64,000 nt of DNA, taken from positions 6,290-70,289 of the forward strand of contig CDMY01000182.1 in assembly GCA_001179505.1 (NCBI GenBank). Reading direction: 5' to 3'. The notes under the pieces are model-generated. The model saw only the letters and a program-made list of their open reading frames with translations. It had not been told where the DNA came from and ran no database searches. The first letter of the stretch is position 1, and the number at the start of each line of letters is the position of its first letter. Below are positions 1 to 10,976 of this stretch, one piece after another. This stretch comes from Vitrella brassicaformis (taxonomy: Eukaryota; Sar; Vitrellaceae). The position numbers and the translations under genes are program-made.

Positions 1-2
1 CA

Positions 3-542
3 CCAGCACAGCTCTCAGGTGGCAAGGCGGCCCAGCTTGCGGAGAAAGACAAGATCGACAAGTATGGACCAATCACCCAAGCGGCCGGCTTCCGCTTCGT
101 GCCCCTCGCTGCGGAGACATTCGGCAGATGGGGAGACAAGACCATGGATTTTCTCAAGATGCTCGCCAAACGAAAGCCTCGCCCCACATCCATTCCCATG
201 GAGGAGGACACAGCTTTCCGAGAGAGCATCGTCAACCACTGGAGCCAGCTCCTGTCCGTCGAGTTGATGAAGCACAACGCGTTTCAAGTGGCGAGTCGTG
301 CGCGGCGGCCGCCAGAGGGCCACGGAGGGCCAGCGCGTTTCCGGAGGACTTTGTCAGCCGCGGGCCATACAGGCCACACACCAGCCCCGCTGCGGGGCTG
401 TAAGGTGGCTGGCTGGACCTGGGTTCTGAGTGTGCGTGTCATGTTGCATGTCTCGCGCTTGTTTGCAGTGTGCGACATGTTTTCGCAGTCAGCGAGCGCT
501 GTCCATTGTTTCTGCATGTATTGTTTCGCTTCATTTGCTTGA
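3..542 (+). mobile_element. 3' end of a retroelement-like (LINE pol type) ORF
   Basis: An open frame enters from the left edge and ends at the TGA at 540-542. It contains the segment KYGPITQAAGFRFVPLAAET followed by FGRWGDKTMDFLKML and later a short helix with HWSQLLSVEL. From memory of family patterns, this resembles the region after the reverse transcriptase in algal and oomycete non-LTR retroelement ORFs, where a residue stretch of the type KY....G..F.P.A.ET.G..G is common. Neither the catalytic RT motifs nor the 5' part are in the window, so only a C-terminal fragment is seen. The last ~60 codons are Arg/Pro-rich and may be read-through into 3' sequence. The first part of a repeat shared with 8656-8707 begins inside the ORF end (531). 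An ordinary host gene exon remains possible. Confidence 0.45.
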
Positions 543-592
543 TACGAACTGATGCTTAGACGAACTTCGTCGCCCGTTTCATGCATCTACTT
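531..592 (+). repeat. Dispersed repeat, copy A
   Basis: This stretch matches 8656-8707 over its full length apart from a ~10-nt gap: both have TCATTTGCTTGATACGAACT, then GCTTAGACG, then TTTCATGCATCTACTTAAA. It straddles the stop of the retroelement-like ORF, so it may be that element's 3' tail. Confidence 0.75.
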
Positions 593-1259
593 AAAAACAA
601 AAATCTTGATGTGCCTCAATTCACAGGCCACTATTACGGGCAAGACGAAAAGTGGCACGGTGGCTTTTTTCTATCGATCGGAAGAATGTAAGAAAGAACA
701 TGAACGGCTCGGAGAGCAAAACTATCCGAGCATATTCATTTGCCCATCTGTCTGTCCGTTGGTGGATTCTCTTTGAGCGGGAGATCATCCGTCGTCAGCG
801 TCTATCTCCTGTCTGAAATGATGGCACATCAACTTATTCGACGGTTCCCCCGCTTACCACACGATGTTCACACCTTGAGTGATCAGAAGCTGCTTCTGCG
901 CTATGGCTGGGCTCTCTCTGCTGTGTATCTTGACTGTTTACGACACAGAGGTGGAGAAGCAGAGATCGCGACTGACGTCGCCCTGTTTTGTCTATGCTCT
1001 GTCACTATTTATGGCTAATGTCACTTGACGGTGTTGCTGTAGGGTATGTGAATGCATTGATTGACTAAGTGGTATATGGGTAAGTCCTCGGTCGATGTCA
1101 CACACGTGTCACAATCGTCCGAATGAATGTCTCATCACAGCTCTCCAGCGATACATCATTCCAGCGCATCTATCTATCTATCTCCATGCGCCGGAGGACC
1201 ATCTGCCTGTCCAAGCACACCGCACACTCATGCGCAGCTCCAGCGTGGATCATGACTGC
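593..1259. other. Intergenic stretch
   Basis: I see no supported gene here. It holds a short ATCT microsatellite near 1170-1184 and otherwise unremarkable sequence upstream of the 3' end of the minus-strand gene that stops at 1260. Confidence 0.6.
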
Positions 1260-4200
1260 TCATGAGTCGTGTGTGAAGAGTACGAGGCTGTATCGCGAGA
1301 AGCCCTCGAACCCGTCCAGCACCTGACATTGAATACCACACTACACAAGAATGACGAGACACACATGGGCAATACCTCGTGGCTGTACAGCATGGACGGC
1401 AGGCACAATATGTCACGCGGCCCAAACTCAGGGAACCTCAAACCTGCACACACATGGCACACACCACGACACCACGGCAACGTATGCACACATGCTACAC
1501 ACTTGGATGAAGTAGCCATGCTTCCTTCCTTCCTTCCTTGCCTGCCACCCCCCCCCCCCCATCCACCCAGCCACCCACCCACCCACCCACCCACCCACCG
1601 AGATTGTGTGCGACAAAGGGGGCCGATCCCCGCGGGCAGTCGCCAAGAACAGCGATGCCTGAACATATGATTCCTGTTGTGCCGCCGCACGTTTGTGTGC
1701 ATGTGTGCATATCAGAGAGTGAATGTCTGCGTGCGTACAGCAATTGGTGTGCCATCTGTCGAGGGAGTCGAAGTGCGACAGAGCCGCGGAGTCTTTGTTG
1801 ATGGTCAGAGCCATGGCGTACCGCCCCTGCAGACAGGCACACAGATGTAGCTGTCCAGGCAGTTGGCTGTGTCCAATCAGCTCTTACACTTACTCACCTG
1901 CAGACGGAGCGGGGGCTTGCCCTCATGATATCCAGACCTGCCATTCCACACAATCAGGAACCCATCAGTGATGGACGTATCTTTCTCATGCGCGTGTGTG
2001 TGCAGTCAATTTACCGATTCCTAGTAAACATATCGCCCATGAGGATCTCTACGTACTCGCCAATCTACAATGCAGTGCAATCAAGAGAGACACATGCAGC
2101 TGGTTGGCTGTGTGGTGCCTGTGTGGCTCTGTGCTGCCATGGAATGTGTGTTGCTTGCCTTGTTGAGGTGTGGCTGGAGATCATCGAGCAGATTGAGGAG
2201 CATCGGGTGGGCCTGCGTCTCCTTGGTGACCGTGGCCTGCTTCTGGCGGGTTCCCCAGACACCCAGATGCAACCCCTGGTCACAAAAAAAGGCATATCTC
2301 ATACACGGGAACATTATCGCTTCCTGCAAAACGTACCTCTATGCCTCGCGAGCTACCGTGAGGGCCCTGCGGCACACGACAGAGAGACAGGGGGGAGAGA
2401 AAGAGATCTCCGCTTCTTTGTGATTGGCTCGTGAACTCACGTCTGTGCGTCCGCTGACTTCACATATCGTTTGCGCTTTGTCCAGGGCATCTGTGTGTTC
2501 GATCAGAGTGATGCCGTCTCTGATGTAGAAGCCGACCATACGGCCCTCGCACAGCACACCACACGAGTCGACCACATCTCGCAGCAGATTACCGAAGGCC
2601 ATCCGACACCTCAGACTGTGCAAGTCCATCCACAGCCGCTGACATACGCACAAGAGGAGGATGAATGCTGCATGAGGCATGGATGCAGTCACCTTGCGTC
2701 TCTCCTTCTCAGCATCTATGAGACTCGTGAGCTGAGTCTTGGACAGGTCGAGGCCGCATTCCCTCAGCTCATTCACCACACTGCACACATGTGGAAACAT
2801 TGGCTATCATGATTTACCCACATTGTATGTGGGGCGGCTGTGTGCGTCCGTAACCTGGTGGGGATGTGGTAGTTGGTCGGCCGTCGCACCATGTGCCCGA
2901 GGGTGTGGACGGTGCCCACCTTCGACCGCACCTCAGAGGCGGAGAGCTGGTGCTGGTAGGCCCCCTCGTCGCCTCCAGAGGTCTCTCCTTCGATCTCATT
3001 GCTGTCGATGCCATACCTGGCGATGGGCTGCACACAAGCAACAACATGGAGACAGACAGAGACGAGATATGCGACATGGAGTGGACACATCACCTTTTCC
3101 AGCATCCAACAATCATGTCGGGCAGGGATGGTGCACTCCGCACATACCGAACCGTCAGACCGCACAAATCGAACCTCTACCATATCCTCACCAGACGCTG
3201 ACAGACAGACACACATACCCGTCTTTCTGTCACTATCCTTTTTCGGCGCACACACACCCGTCTTGCGCTTGGTAGCATACGTCATCCGCATAAGGTCTGT
3301 ATCCCTGATCTTGACGGCCTCGATGACGCCCTTCTCCAGCAAATCATCAGCTACTTCTACGCTGCACAGACACACAAGACATACATACATACGCACATGT
3401 GTGGGGGTATCTGCGTGTGCTTGTGGCCGACCTGTCCCACAGCCTTGTGTTGACCCCTCCGTCCTGTGCGAGTTGTCCGCTGCCCATCTGCAACTGCCTG
3501 CGTCCCTCCGACCCCTCCCCTCCCTGCCCCTCCCGCAGGCGCGCTTCGTCTATCTCCACACGCCGACGGACGTCGCTGAATGGCGCCGCCGCCCACAGAT
3601 CTTCCAGTCGCCTCACCATCATCCATCGCAGCCTATCACGGATGTCATCGTTCGAGCGGTCCAGTGGATGGGTGGCGAGGAAGCCAGCTGCCTGCCATGG
3701 CCCATCGAGGCCGTATGGCGGGCCTTGGCGGTCTTTGGCTCTCACGGCCGGGGTGGATTTGCTCTGCGCACTCGGCCGCGGCGTGTGATGCACTTCGGTG
3801 GGCGGAGGGGGGGTAGAGTCTGCTCCGTTGTTGGGGGCCTCATCGGTCATGTCGTCACACGCCTCTTCTGCCCCGTCGTCATCCGCTGCTGCCGGGGCCG
3901 GTGCATCGATCGCCGCAGTGGTGTCCATCTCGCCGCTGCGTCTCACCGGCACCTGGCGACGCCCTCCGTACGCCTTCTCGACGTCCACACCCATCGCCGC
4001 ACAGCCCACCAGGATGAGACACATGCCGTCCGTAAAGGACGCGCACTCAGCATCCGACTCGGACGCCTGCCCTCCGTCCCACTGCCCCCCACGACTCGAG
4101 TGCAGCTGCACCGCCTGCTCGAGCATACGGCGTATGATGAAGAGGTCTATAGCCGGGCCGGGCCCGCCATTCTCGCTCCGGTAGGCGCTGATGTATGCCT

Positions 4201-4940
4201 CTTGGATGGTCATGAAGAGCAATCTATGATGGCCGGGCAGATCTGAGAGGACGCGACGGAGCCTCTCCTCGGCGTCGCTCTCATGCTGCTTGCCTGAAAC
4301 AACAAACGCAGAGAGATTGAGATTAAGAGTCAGCACCGTTGTCTGGGGCGTCTGCGACCTGATGCCTCCAGCATGGCACTGTCATTATCCTTTTGTGGGG
4401 CCTTCTGCATTCATTCATTGTGATCTGATCGACATACTGACGCATACGGGCGGTCCCTTCTGAGCGGGTTGCTCCATAGCGGCCTCTACTTCAGTGGCTA
4501 CTTGATCGATCTCAGCCTCGTCCATGTCTTCCCTCGCTGGCCGCTTCTCTCTGCCGGAAACTACACCATCGGCACTGCCGGCAGCCTGATCGACAAGCAC
4601 CACACATTGGCGTACAATCATTACAGAATTGACCTACCTTCGACGTGGCCTTGTGATTTGACGTCGGCCGCCTCTTCCTCTTTTTGGCGGCGTCCTCATC
4701 CTCGCTACTGGTGCAATAGCCGTAGCCCGGCTGGTCTTGTTGATGTGACGTTGGCCGCCCTCTCCCTTTGTTGGTGTCCTCATCCTCGCTGCTGGTGCAG
4801 TAGCCGTAACTTGGCCGCCTGGGCGCTGTCTTCCTGGCACGCTTCTTGACGGTGGAGAGGGACTCGATGATGACACAGTCGCTGTTTATTCGACTGACAT
4901 CCATGTTTTCACTGTATTTGTTATTCGGTGAATCACTCAT
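1260..4940 (-). CDS. Putative 2-oxoglutarate/Fe(II)-dependent oxygenase-like protein
   Basis: My 16-exon model closes in phase (823 aa). Exons 5' to 3': 4638-4940, 4448-4585, 4359-4404, 3432-4293, 3258-3361, 3094-3197, 2855-3027, 2693-2780, 2441-2638, 2337-2366, 2159-2275, 2015-2064, 1898-1937, 1739-1826, 1376-1443, 1260-1322. The N-terminal third is acidic/basic low complexity with two copies of a GYCTSSEDED motif. The last ~90 residues read ALTINKDSAALSHFDSLD, then LPSMLYSHEVLDGFEGFSRY, then SLVLFTH and a stop. That is an HxD pair (HFD), a distal His (YSHEV) and a downstream Arg (SRY), the order of the metal and 2OG ligands in double-stranded beta-helix oxygenases. The enzyme class is inferred from this motif order only; the substrate is unknown. 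Intron 11 starts with GC (AAG then GCAAGC). Intron 14 (1444-1738) holds the GGGT repeat. The start ATG at 4938-4940 is the first in frame. Confidence 0.6.
1548..1600. repeat. C-tract and CCCA microsatellite inside an intron
   Basis: A run of C followed by about ten CCCA units lies in intron 14 of the minus-strand oxygenase-like gene, making this the longest intron of that gene. Confidence 0.9.
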
Positions 4941-5337
4941 TCAGGCCGACCGGCGACTCTAAATTGCTCTAAATCTCTCTGGACATTCACGCATGGTAAA
5001 TTGCCAAAATCGAATGGCTGATATTTGATTGTCTGTCAATTGAAGAAGGGAGACTTATTTACGCATGAAGTAAGAACGCCGGGATTGCTGTCAAATAAGA
5101 AGAAGGGGACTTTTTTACGAACGGACTTTTTATCAACGTGAAACGGACTTTTTAGTCTTAGTATTAGTGAGGTCGGCTCGTGTGTGTCTCTGCTTTTCTG
5201 GTTTTTCTGCCGTCGCCCCGCGCTCTTGAGCCGTCCAGGTATGAAGCGCTGTTGCTGCTCACAGATGCCACAGAGAACCCCACGCCGTTGTTGGTCATGA
5301 CGATTCAATTGCATGCCATCAGCGATACGCACGCCGG
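4941..5337. other. Intergenic 5' region of the oxygenase-like gene
   Basis: AT-richer DNA upstream of the minus-strand start at 4940. Two near-identical phrases around 5090-5160 (ACGGACTTTTTA and similar, repeated with small changes) are seen. No gene is supported. Confidence 0.5.
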
Positions 5338-5545
5338 AAAGCTGTCACGCCCATCGGAAAGATGTCACGCCCGCCGGAAAGATGTCTTTCTGCCTCAGTG
5401 AGCTGTCTGGAGCTCGAGAAAGCTGTCTTTCTGTGCAGAAAGCTGTCTTTCTGTATGGAAAGCTGTCTTTCTGTGGCAGAAAGCTGTCTTTCTGTATGGA
5501 AAGCTGACTTTTTGTACAGAAAGCTGGCTTTTTGATGGACCATCT
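5338..5545. repeat. GAAAGCTGTCTTTCTG-type minisatellite
   Basis: About ten imperfect units of GAAAGCTGTCTTTCTGT, separated by 2-5 nt spacers such as GCA, ATG and GGCA. The left units carry CACGCCC in place of TTTCTG. Many units are themselves nearly palindromic (AGAAAG...CTTTCT). Further units occur at 5927-6010. Confidence 0.85.
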
Positions 5546-5550
5546 GGCTT

Positions 5551-5625
5551 TCTGCAATACAGTAAGTATCGCATAAATGCAATACAGTAGGTATCGCAAT
5601 AGAGTAAGTATCGCAATACAGTGTG
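5551..5625. repeat. GCAATACAGTAAGTATC tandem repeat
   Basis: About four imperfect copies of a ~17-24 nt unit built on GCAATA(C/G)AGTA(A/G)GTATC. It adjoins the preceding minisatellite and the dispersed repeat at 5636. Confidence 0.85.
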
Positions 5626-5635
5626 ACATACGTTA

Positions 5636-5730
5636 ACTCATAGCGCAACGGCAGGCAGAGTCTGTCGGTCTCTCATGAAACGAACTGCGTCAACATCGAT
5701 CAACCCTCAATCATGCGACAAACATGCCAG
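5636..5730. repeat. Dispersed repeat family 2, copy A
   Basis: Matches 27290-27375 through GGCAGAGTCTGTCGGTCTCT, CATGAAA(C/T)GAACTGCG and CAACCCTCAATCATGCGACA, with a few substitutions and a 4-nt indel. No coding potential is evident. Confidence 0.8.
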
Positions 5731-5926
5731 CACCATCCTCAGCGCCCGCCTGGCGTATCTTCCAGCGGCGCCGCCCACCACGCACACACATACTCGCACT
5801 ACGCGCCAACGCAACAGACAGACGAGCACGAACCCACCCCATCACCTGGCCATACGACTTGTCTGCCCACGCAGCCTTGGTGCGCAGCTTCTCAACCAGG
5901 CGGCTGAAAAAACCGTTGCAATACAT

Positions 5927-6010
5927 GTAGAAAGCTGTCTTTTTGAGTGGAGAGATGTCTTTCTGCAGCGGCAGATGGCTTTTTGCAGCGGAAGCTATCT
6001 TCTCCGGCAG
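5927..6010. repeat. Second block of the GAAAGCTGTCTTTCTG-type minisatellite
   Basis: Units such as GAAAGCTGTCTTTTTG, GAGATGTCTTTCTG and GGCAGATGGCTTTTTG continue the pattern of 5338-5545 after a ~380 bp interruption. Confidence 0.75.
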
Positions 6011-7436
6011 ATCGCTAGCTTTTGAGCTCGCCATCCAGCTTTTCGCCCAGACCTTGCCTTGTCGTGTATGTGACCATATGTATGGGTGATTGAGACACCC
6101 ATGGCCGGCCACCTCGTGGCCAGTCAGGCCAGGATCACGGCCGTCTCCCAAGCGAAGCAACCGAGGAGGGTTGTCTGCAGTGATGCAGTGATTCACTGAA
6201 TGACTGAATGGAATCAATTCATTGATTGACTCACAAGCAAGCACACACTTATGTGACTCGACTGATGGAATGGCGAAGTGTTTTGTGCTCGCGTCTTCTT
6301 TTTTCGCAGAAGCACTTCACTGCAAATGCGTCGCATTCGGATCAAGAGGGCCTGTAAGGCCTCTCAAGGCTTGCCTGACGCTGGCAAGAAGTCTGTTTTA
6401 TCATGAGAAAAAGTCCGTTTTACGTGATAATGAATTGTGCAAGGAAACGGACGAGAGCTGACAGACGAAGCGAGTTGGTAGGAGTCACTGAGAAGTCAGG
6501 TAGAAGAGGAGGCGGCCGAAAGGAAGACCGAAGACTCTCTAACTACTCCGTGTAACACTCTGTCCACTCCGTCACCCTCAATGGTGTGGCTCGCATGGGG
6601 TGATGCCGAGGCTGTGCAGAGGCACGTCCACACTGAAGGAAGCAACATATTGTTGTGTCTCGTGACCCGCCACGGGCGGTGTGACACACGCAGAAGTGAT
6701 TGCCAAACTTGCCAGCCTCCTACCCCCTGGACACGTAACGGTGTGCATGTCTGGACACGTAACGGTGTGTATGTCTTTTTTTTGAAATGTGCGCGCGCAA
6801 CCGCCCGAAATGAAAAGATGCGGTGGAGGCAGTGAAGATTGAAACCGCGCGGCGAGAGACAGGTACGCAGCGTGCTGGGGGGGTAGGGTCCGGATGGGGG
6901 ACGACGGGCCGATACATAGAAAGTTGCGGGTAAGCATAAGGAGTTGTGCACGCACGTGACAGCGCAAAGTCCCGAATGGTTTTCACGCGGTGACGTAGGT
7001 TACATACGCTGGTACATCACGCTATGCATTTTCGTAGATATTACACACTTTTTCTCTTTACAATCGCTAACGTTTGCTGTTAATCGCATTTCCCCGTTCT
7101 CGCCCCCCAGCCAAACCCGGTGGATGAGTCAAAGCTGGCTAAATCATGCAGGCGCCTTTCGAAACGTGTATATAATACATCACAGCCCAAATCTCCGCGA
7201 TCCCGCGAGACACGAGCTCGCTCATTTGCATACGCAGACACTGGCGGGTTGAAAGCATCAATCTCTCAGTGCGATCATCGGTTGACTCTCTCACACCTCT
7301 ATCTCAAATACATACATTCTGTGATTGGCTACAGCGCAGAACAGCCACTGGGCTTTCGTCGACAATGTAACCTCCTCCAAATGCTTCGGTCTACTTCGGT
7401 ACATCCCGATGGGACAGGTCGAAACAAGTCAATGGC
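6011..7436. other. Intergenic stretch with a short tandem duplication
   Basis: I see no supported gene. A 21-nt unit containing TGGACACGTAACGGTGTG occurs twice in tandem at about 6727-6769. Confidence 0.5.
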
Positions 7437-8491
7437 TTATTTCGGGAGGGTGTAATATCCCACAGAGACCCCTCTTTTTGGTGAAGAAAACTCACAGCTG
7501 TAAGACTCCTTAATGGCACCATGGACCCGCAATTCTCTCCATGCTGCGACCAAAGAGACCCAGACAAGTCCCACGCCTTCTATTTCCGACTGATTGTTTA
7601 CCTTCGCATATTTCAGGCATCCTGATCAATGGGATCAAAGTAAAACGACATCAAACGTCTGACTGACGTGTTCGTGCAATGGTTCATATCTGCATACCCA
7701 GGGCAGTCGTCAAAAAAAAGAATGTTTCTTTCGGACGCCATTCGCCGAAAGTTCCTGCGAGGAGAACTTGTGAAAAAACCACTGTATACATAGATGACTT
7801 ACGAAAGATCGCTCAGTGCAATATCACGGGTATGACCTGCACGGAGAGAACAAGATGGGGTGCATCACACGCTTCGGTCATATGCACATCACGACGTCCG
7901 TACCTCCATCGACAAGCATCAAGTCGCATGTGACGTCTGGGTGCGTCCGATGAAATTCCGGGACCGTGACCCTGGAGTGCCCGAAGGCTAACGCGAATCG
8001 ATGCCCATAACGCTTTGCAAAGAGGTCTGTACATAGAGATGTAAAGATGAATATGCAAAAAAGGCGCGTCAGGGGATTACCTGCCACTTTGCGAGTATAT
8101 GGATGCCGTCCTATGTCAAAAGATACCACACGAGCCTTTTGGTTGCTCGTCAGCCTGCAGAAAGACGAACAGTCGCAGACGCATGCCTTTTCCAACGACG
8201 GATAGGCAACATGTGCAGCTTATCATATGTAGCTCGAATGCCCGGTATTGAAACCTTCGTGACATAACATCGCGATTGATTTCATTGATTCATTTTGTTG
8301 AGGCAACGGATTTGCATTCGTGTTTAACGCACCGATCTCACAAATGGTCTTCACGAATGGGAGTGAAGCCAAATCGATGAAACTGACCAGTCAGACAGGA
8401 GCCGTACAGCATGGCCAGCCGTCTGTCATTCGGCCAGCTCACGTCCGGACTTGCTGGGCAATTTGAAAACATCCTCCTGAGTGAGAGACAT
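7437..8491 (-). CDS. Class I SAM-dependent methyltransferase (short form)
   Basis: Nine exons close in phase to 178 aa: 8451-8491, 8333-8382, 8224-8254, 8081-8154, 7904-8026, 7803-7836, 7698-7754, 7602-7621, 7437-7543. Motif I is CEIGFNTGHSS (SAM-binding Gly-rich loop). Motif II/acidic loop is VVSFDIGRHPYTRK. Then come CDLMLVDGGHTRDIAL, DLSNFRRMASERN and LFFDDCPG, a layout I know from Methyltransf_24-like families, in which the VDGGH and DDCP motifs line the active site. The C-terminal AWRELRVHGAIKE and a GVSVGYYTLPK tail also fit. The substrate is unknown. The exon 3/4 junction lacks GT: the intron would start ATAAGC after ...CATATG. The start is uncertain; the ATG at 8489-8491 lies inside a 26-nt palindrome, and further 5' exons are possible. 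The gene could be a recent pseudogene if the odd donor is not spliced. Confidence 0.7.
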
Positions 8492-8506
8492 AACTATGTC
8501 TCTCAC
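8481..8506. repeat. 12-bp-arm perfect palindrome at the presumed start
   Basis: GTGAGAGACATA, a 2-nt centre AC, then TATGTCTCTCAC form a perfect inverted repeat. It overlaps the proposed ATG of the methyltransferase. Its role is unknown. Confidence 0.9.
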
Positions 8507-8655
8507 TGAAAGTAACTCATGACCTCGACTTCCTCTTGTCTCTTGCCTTCGAAATGAGAGTAGGGTTGCAGTGTGTCTTGCATGTCGTGGTACAGCTTTA
8601 TGTTTGGAGTAGGCATGAAAACGCAAATGAAGAAGACACGAAGCTCATACACTTG

Positions 8656-8707
8656 TCATTTGCTTGATACGAACTGAGGCTTAGACGTTTCATGCATCTA
8701 CTTAAAC
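8656..8707 (+). repeat. Dispersed repeat, copy B
   Basis: Second copy of the 531-592 repeat, lacking an internal ~10-nt segment. No retroelement ORF fragment is seen immediately upstream here. Confidence 0.75.
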
Positions 8708-10593
8708 TTAAGCACCACACGAGAGACAGCTGCCTATTCAACTCACTCACCGACGGATGGGCAGGCAGGAAAGCAAGGACGCAAAAGGACCCGAAAAAGG
8801 CCGTTCGTCGACCCAGCAGCTGGCGAGCGAGTGCAGACAAGGGGTCTTGTGTTGTGTCGTCGACCTCTCATGGCTACACACCTGAGACACCCACCACACC
8901 AGGGGAACCAGCCAAGAGCCACACACAAAACAAATCAATGCAGCGTGCAGATGGCACTCTGTCCTCCCTTCCCAGCCAGGCTCTCACCACACCCACCTCC
9001 CTAGTTGTTTCCGTTGCGTCTCCGGCGCCACCAGTCCCTGACACGCCCCCACCCACGACGCGACCTCGACCCATGACGACCGCCGTCACCACTCTGCACA
9101 CACACACGCACGCACGCACGCACGCAGACACACAGATAAACGCACGTACGCACCATCAGCCCATGTATCAGCAAGCGCCCAAACGACAGTGAAGGAGGAA
9201 AGAGAGAGAGAGAGTGGGTGAGTGAGAGAGTTGGTGAGCGTATGCATGCACTCGCACGCAGCACAGTGCTGTCCAGTCTGGCAGAGAGGAGGATAGCAAG
9301 GACATGCATGCAATGCAATGCAGAACCATGAACCAACGAATAGCAGACACGACACGACTCACACACACACGCATTATATATACCCACACCCCGATACCCA
9401 CCCACCCAGCCAGCACGAACCCATTGACAGAGACACGCAACGCCCTACCAACCCTCCCCCTTCGCGGCCAGCCAATTGCGGCCAGCCATGATGCGACCAC
9501 GCCACCCTCGCCGACACACCACAGAGCCCGCAGACACACAAATACACACACATTCATTCATGTTCACGTGAATGAATGACTGTGTGCATTTACACACACT
9601 GGGCAGCGGTCGATCATGTCCTCTCTGATCTGATCTCGAGAGCTCATCCCCTCCCCTCCCTCTCCCTCTCTCCTTTACTCGCACGTGCATGTGTGGTGAG
9701 CGAGCGAGCGAGAGAGAGAGAGAGAGAGAGGGCGAGCGAGTGGGCGAGCGGGCGAGCGAGTGGGCGAGCGGGCGAGTGGCCGAGTGGGCGAGTGAGCGAG
9801 CGTGCGAGCGAGCGAGTGGGCGAGCGGGCGAGTGGGCGAGTGGGCGAGCGAGCGAGCGAGCGAGCGAGCGAGTGAGCGAGCGAGTGAGTGAGTGAGTCTG
9901 AGTCATCCGCTGTGCGTGTGTGTTGTGTCCCTCCCCTCTGTGTGGGTGAGTCCGTTTCTGTGCGTGTGTGTGCGCGTGAGTGTCCATCTTTCTTTCTACG
10001 GCCGGCCAGCAGCCACGCACGCACACGCGCACAGAGCCGCTGGCCGGCTGCCGTACGTCGCTGCCGAAAAACGAAATTGGCGGGCAGCTCTCGCTTGGCC
10101 CTCGTCCCTCGCTCATGTGTCACACACACAGCGAGACTCACACACATAGACAGACAGGGGAGTCCATAGATGCACGACACATACACACACACACACACGG
10201 GAAAAAAAGTAACCATACGAGATCGTTCAAATGACCTTATGCATCCGTCTCGACGTCCATGCCTCTCTTTCTCTCTCTCACCTCACACGCACATCCGTTC
10301 TCTCTGTCCGTCTTGCTCATACATGAACCAATGAATGCACAAATGCCAGTAGTGAGTGAGGAGAGCACAGCGGGCGAAAACACACACACACACACATACG
10401 CGCACTCACACACTGACCACACGGACACGGACAAAGGCAAAGGCAAAGGCAAATAGCTCACCCACCACATCAACCACTGTCCACACACACACACAGCAGA
10501 AGTTGTTAGATACACACCAGCAGACAATGAGACAGACAGAAGACGGGCAGAGAGAGAGGCAAGCCTGAGACTACGGACCCTGAAGAGGGTCTT

Positions 10594-10624
<31 letters not shown>

Positions 10625-10976
10625 GCGCGAGAAGGATGCAGAGAGAGCGAGGGTGAGGTTTTCACAAATACGCCGACATGAAGGTACTACGCGTACGTGC
10701 CAGTGAGTGAGTGAGTGGGTGGGGTGCATGGAAGGAGGAGAGGATGGAAAAAGAGGGCTCGACAACAGCCAGTCAGCCACCATCAGGTATGAACAATAGC
10801 TGATACCCTGACTGCACTCACTGAGTATGTATGCATGTATGTTTGTCGTCCGGCTGCCTGCCTGTCTAAATGCACCGGACCGTTACTGACAATACGCACG
10901 CAGATCGAGTAGAGAGATTAGACAATAGTATTATCAAGATACTCAATGGAAAATTACCATGAGAAAACCACTTACA
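8708..10976. other. Intergenic simple-sequence-rich stretch
   Basis: No gene is supported. It holds CA/CACG runs (9092-9150), the GAGC array (9698-9897), CA runs near 10180-10200 and 10378-10400, and GA runs near 10590-10623. Long ORFs in this stretch are artefacts of repeats. Confidence 0.7.
9698..9897. repeat. GAGC/GGGC tetranucleotide-derived minisatellite
   Basis: About 200 bp of GAGCGAGC and GTGGGCGAGCGGGC units with an internal (GA)n run. It reads open in several frames (for example SERASER- or ARSLARSP-type proteins) because the unit has no stops; I do not regard these as genes. Confidence 0.95.

Noticed and set aside
2999-4246. 415-codon plus-strand frame
   Set aside because: Antisense to the oxygenase-like gene's exon 4 and neighbours, whose splice phases fit and whose product has recognisable motifs.
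9086-9150. CRISPR-like regularity in CACG/ACGC repeats
   Set aside because: Pure simple-sequence repeat with no spacers, in an intron-rich eukaryotic context.
9445-10216. Long overlapping frames on both strands with SER/ARS/SLTHSL-type repeats
   Set aside because: They are produced by a GAGC/GGGC/GTGA repeat array that has no stops in several frames; composition and lack of splice structure argue against a gene.
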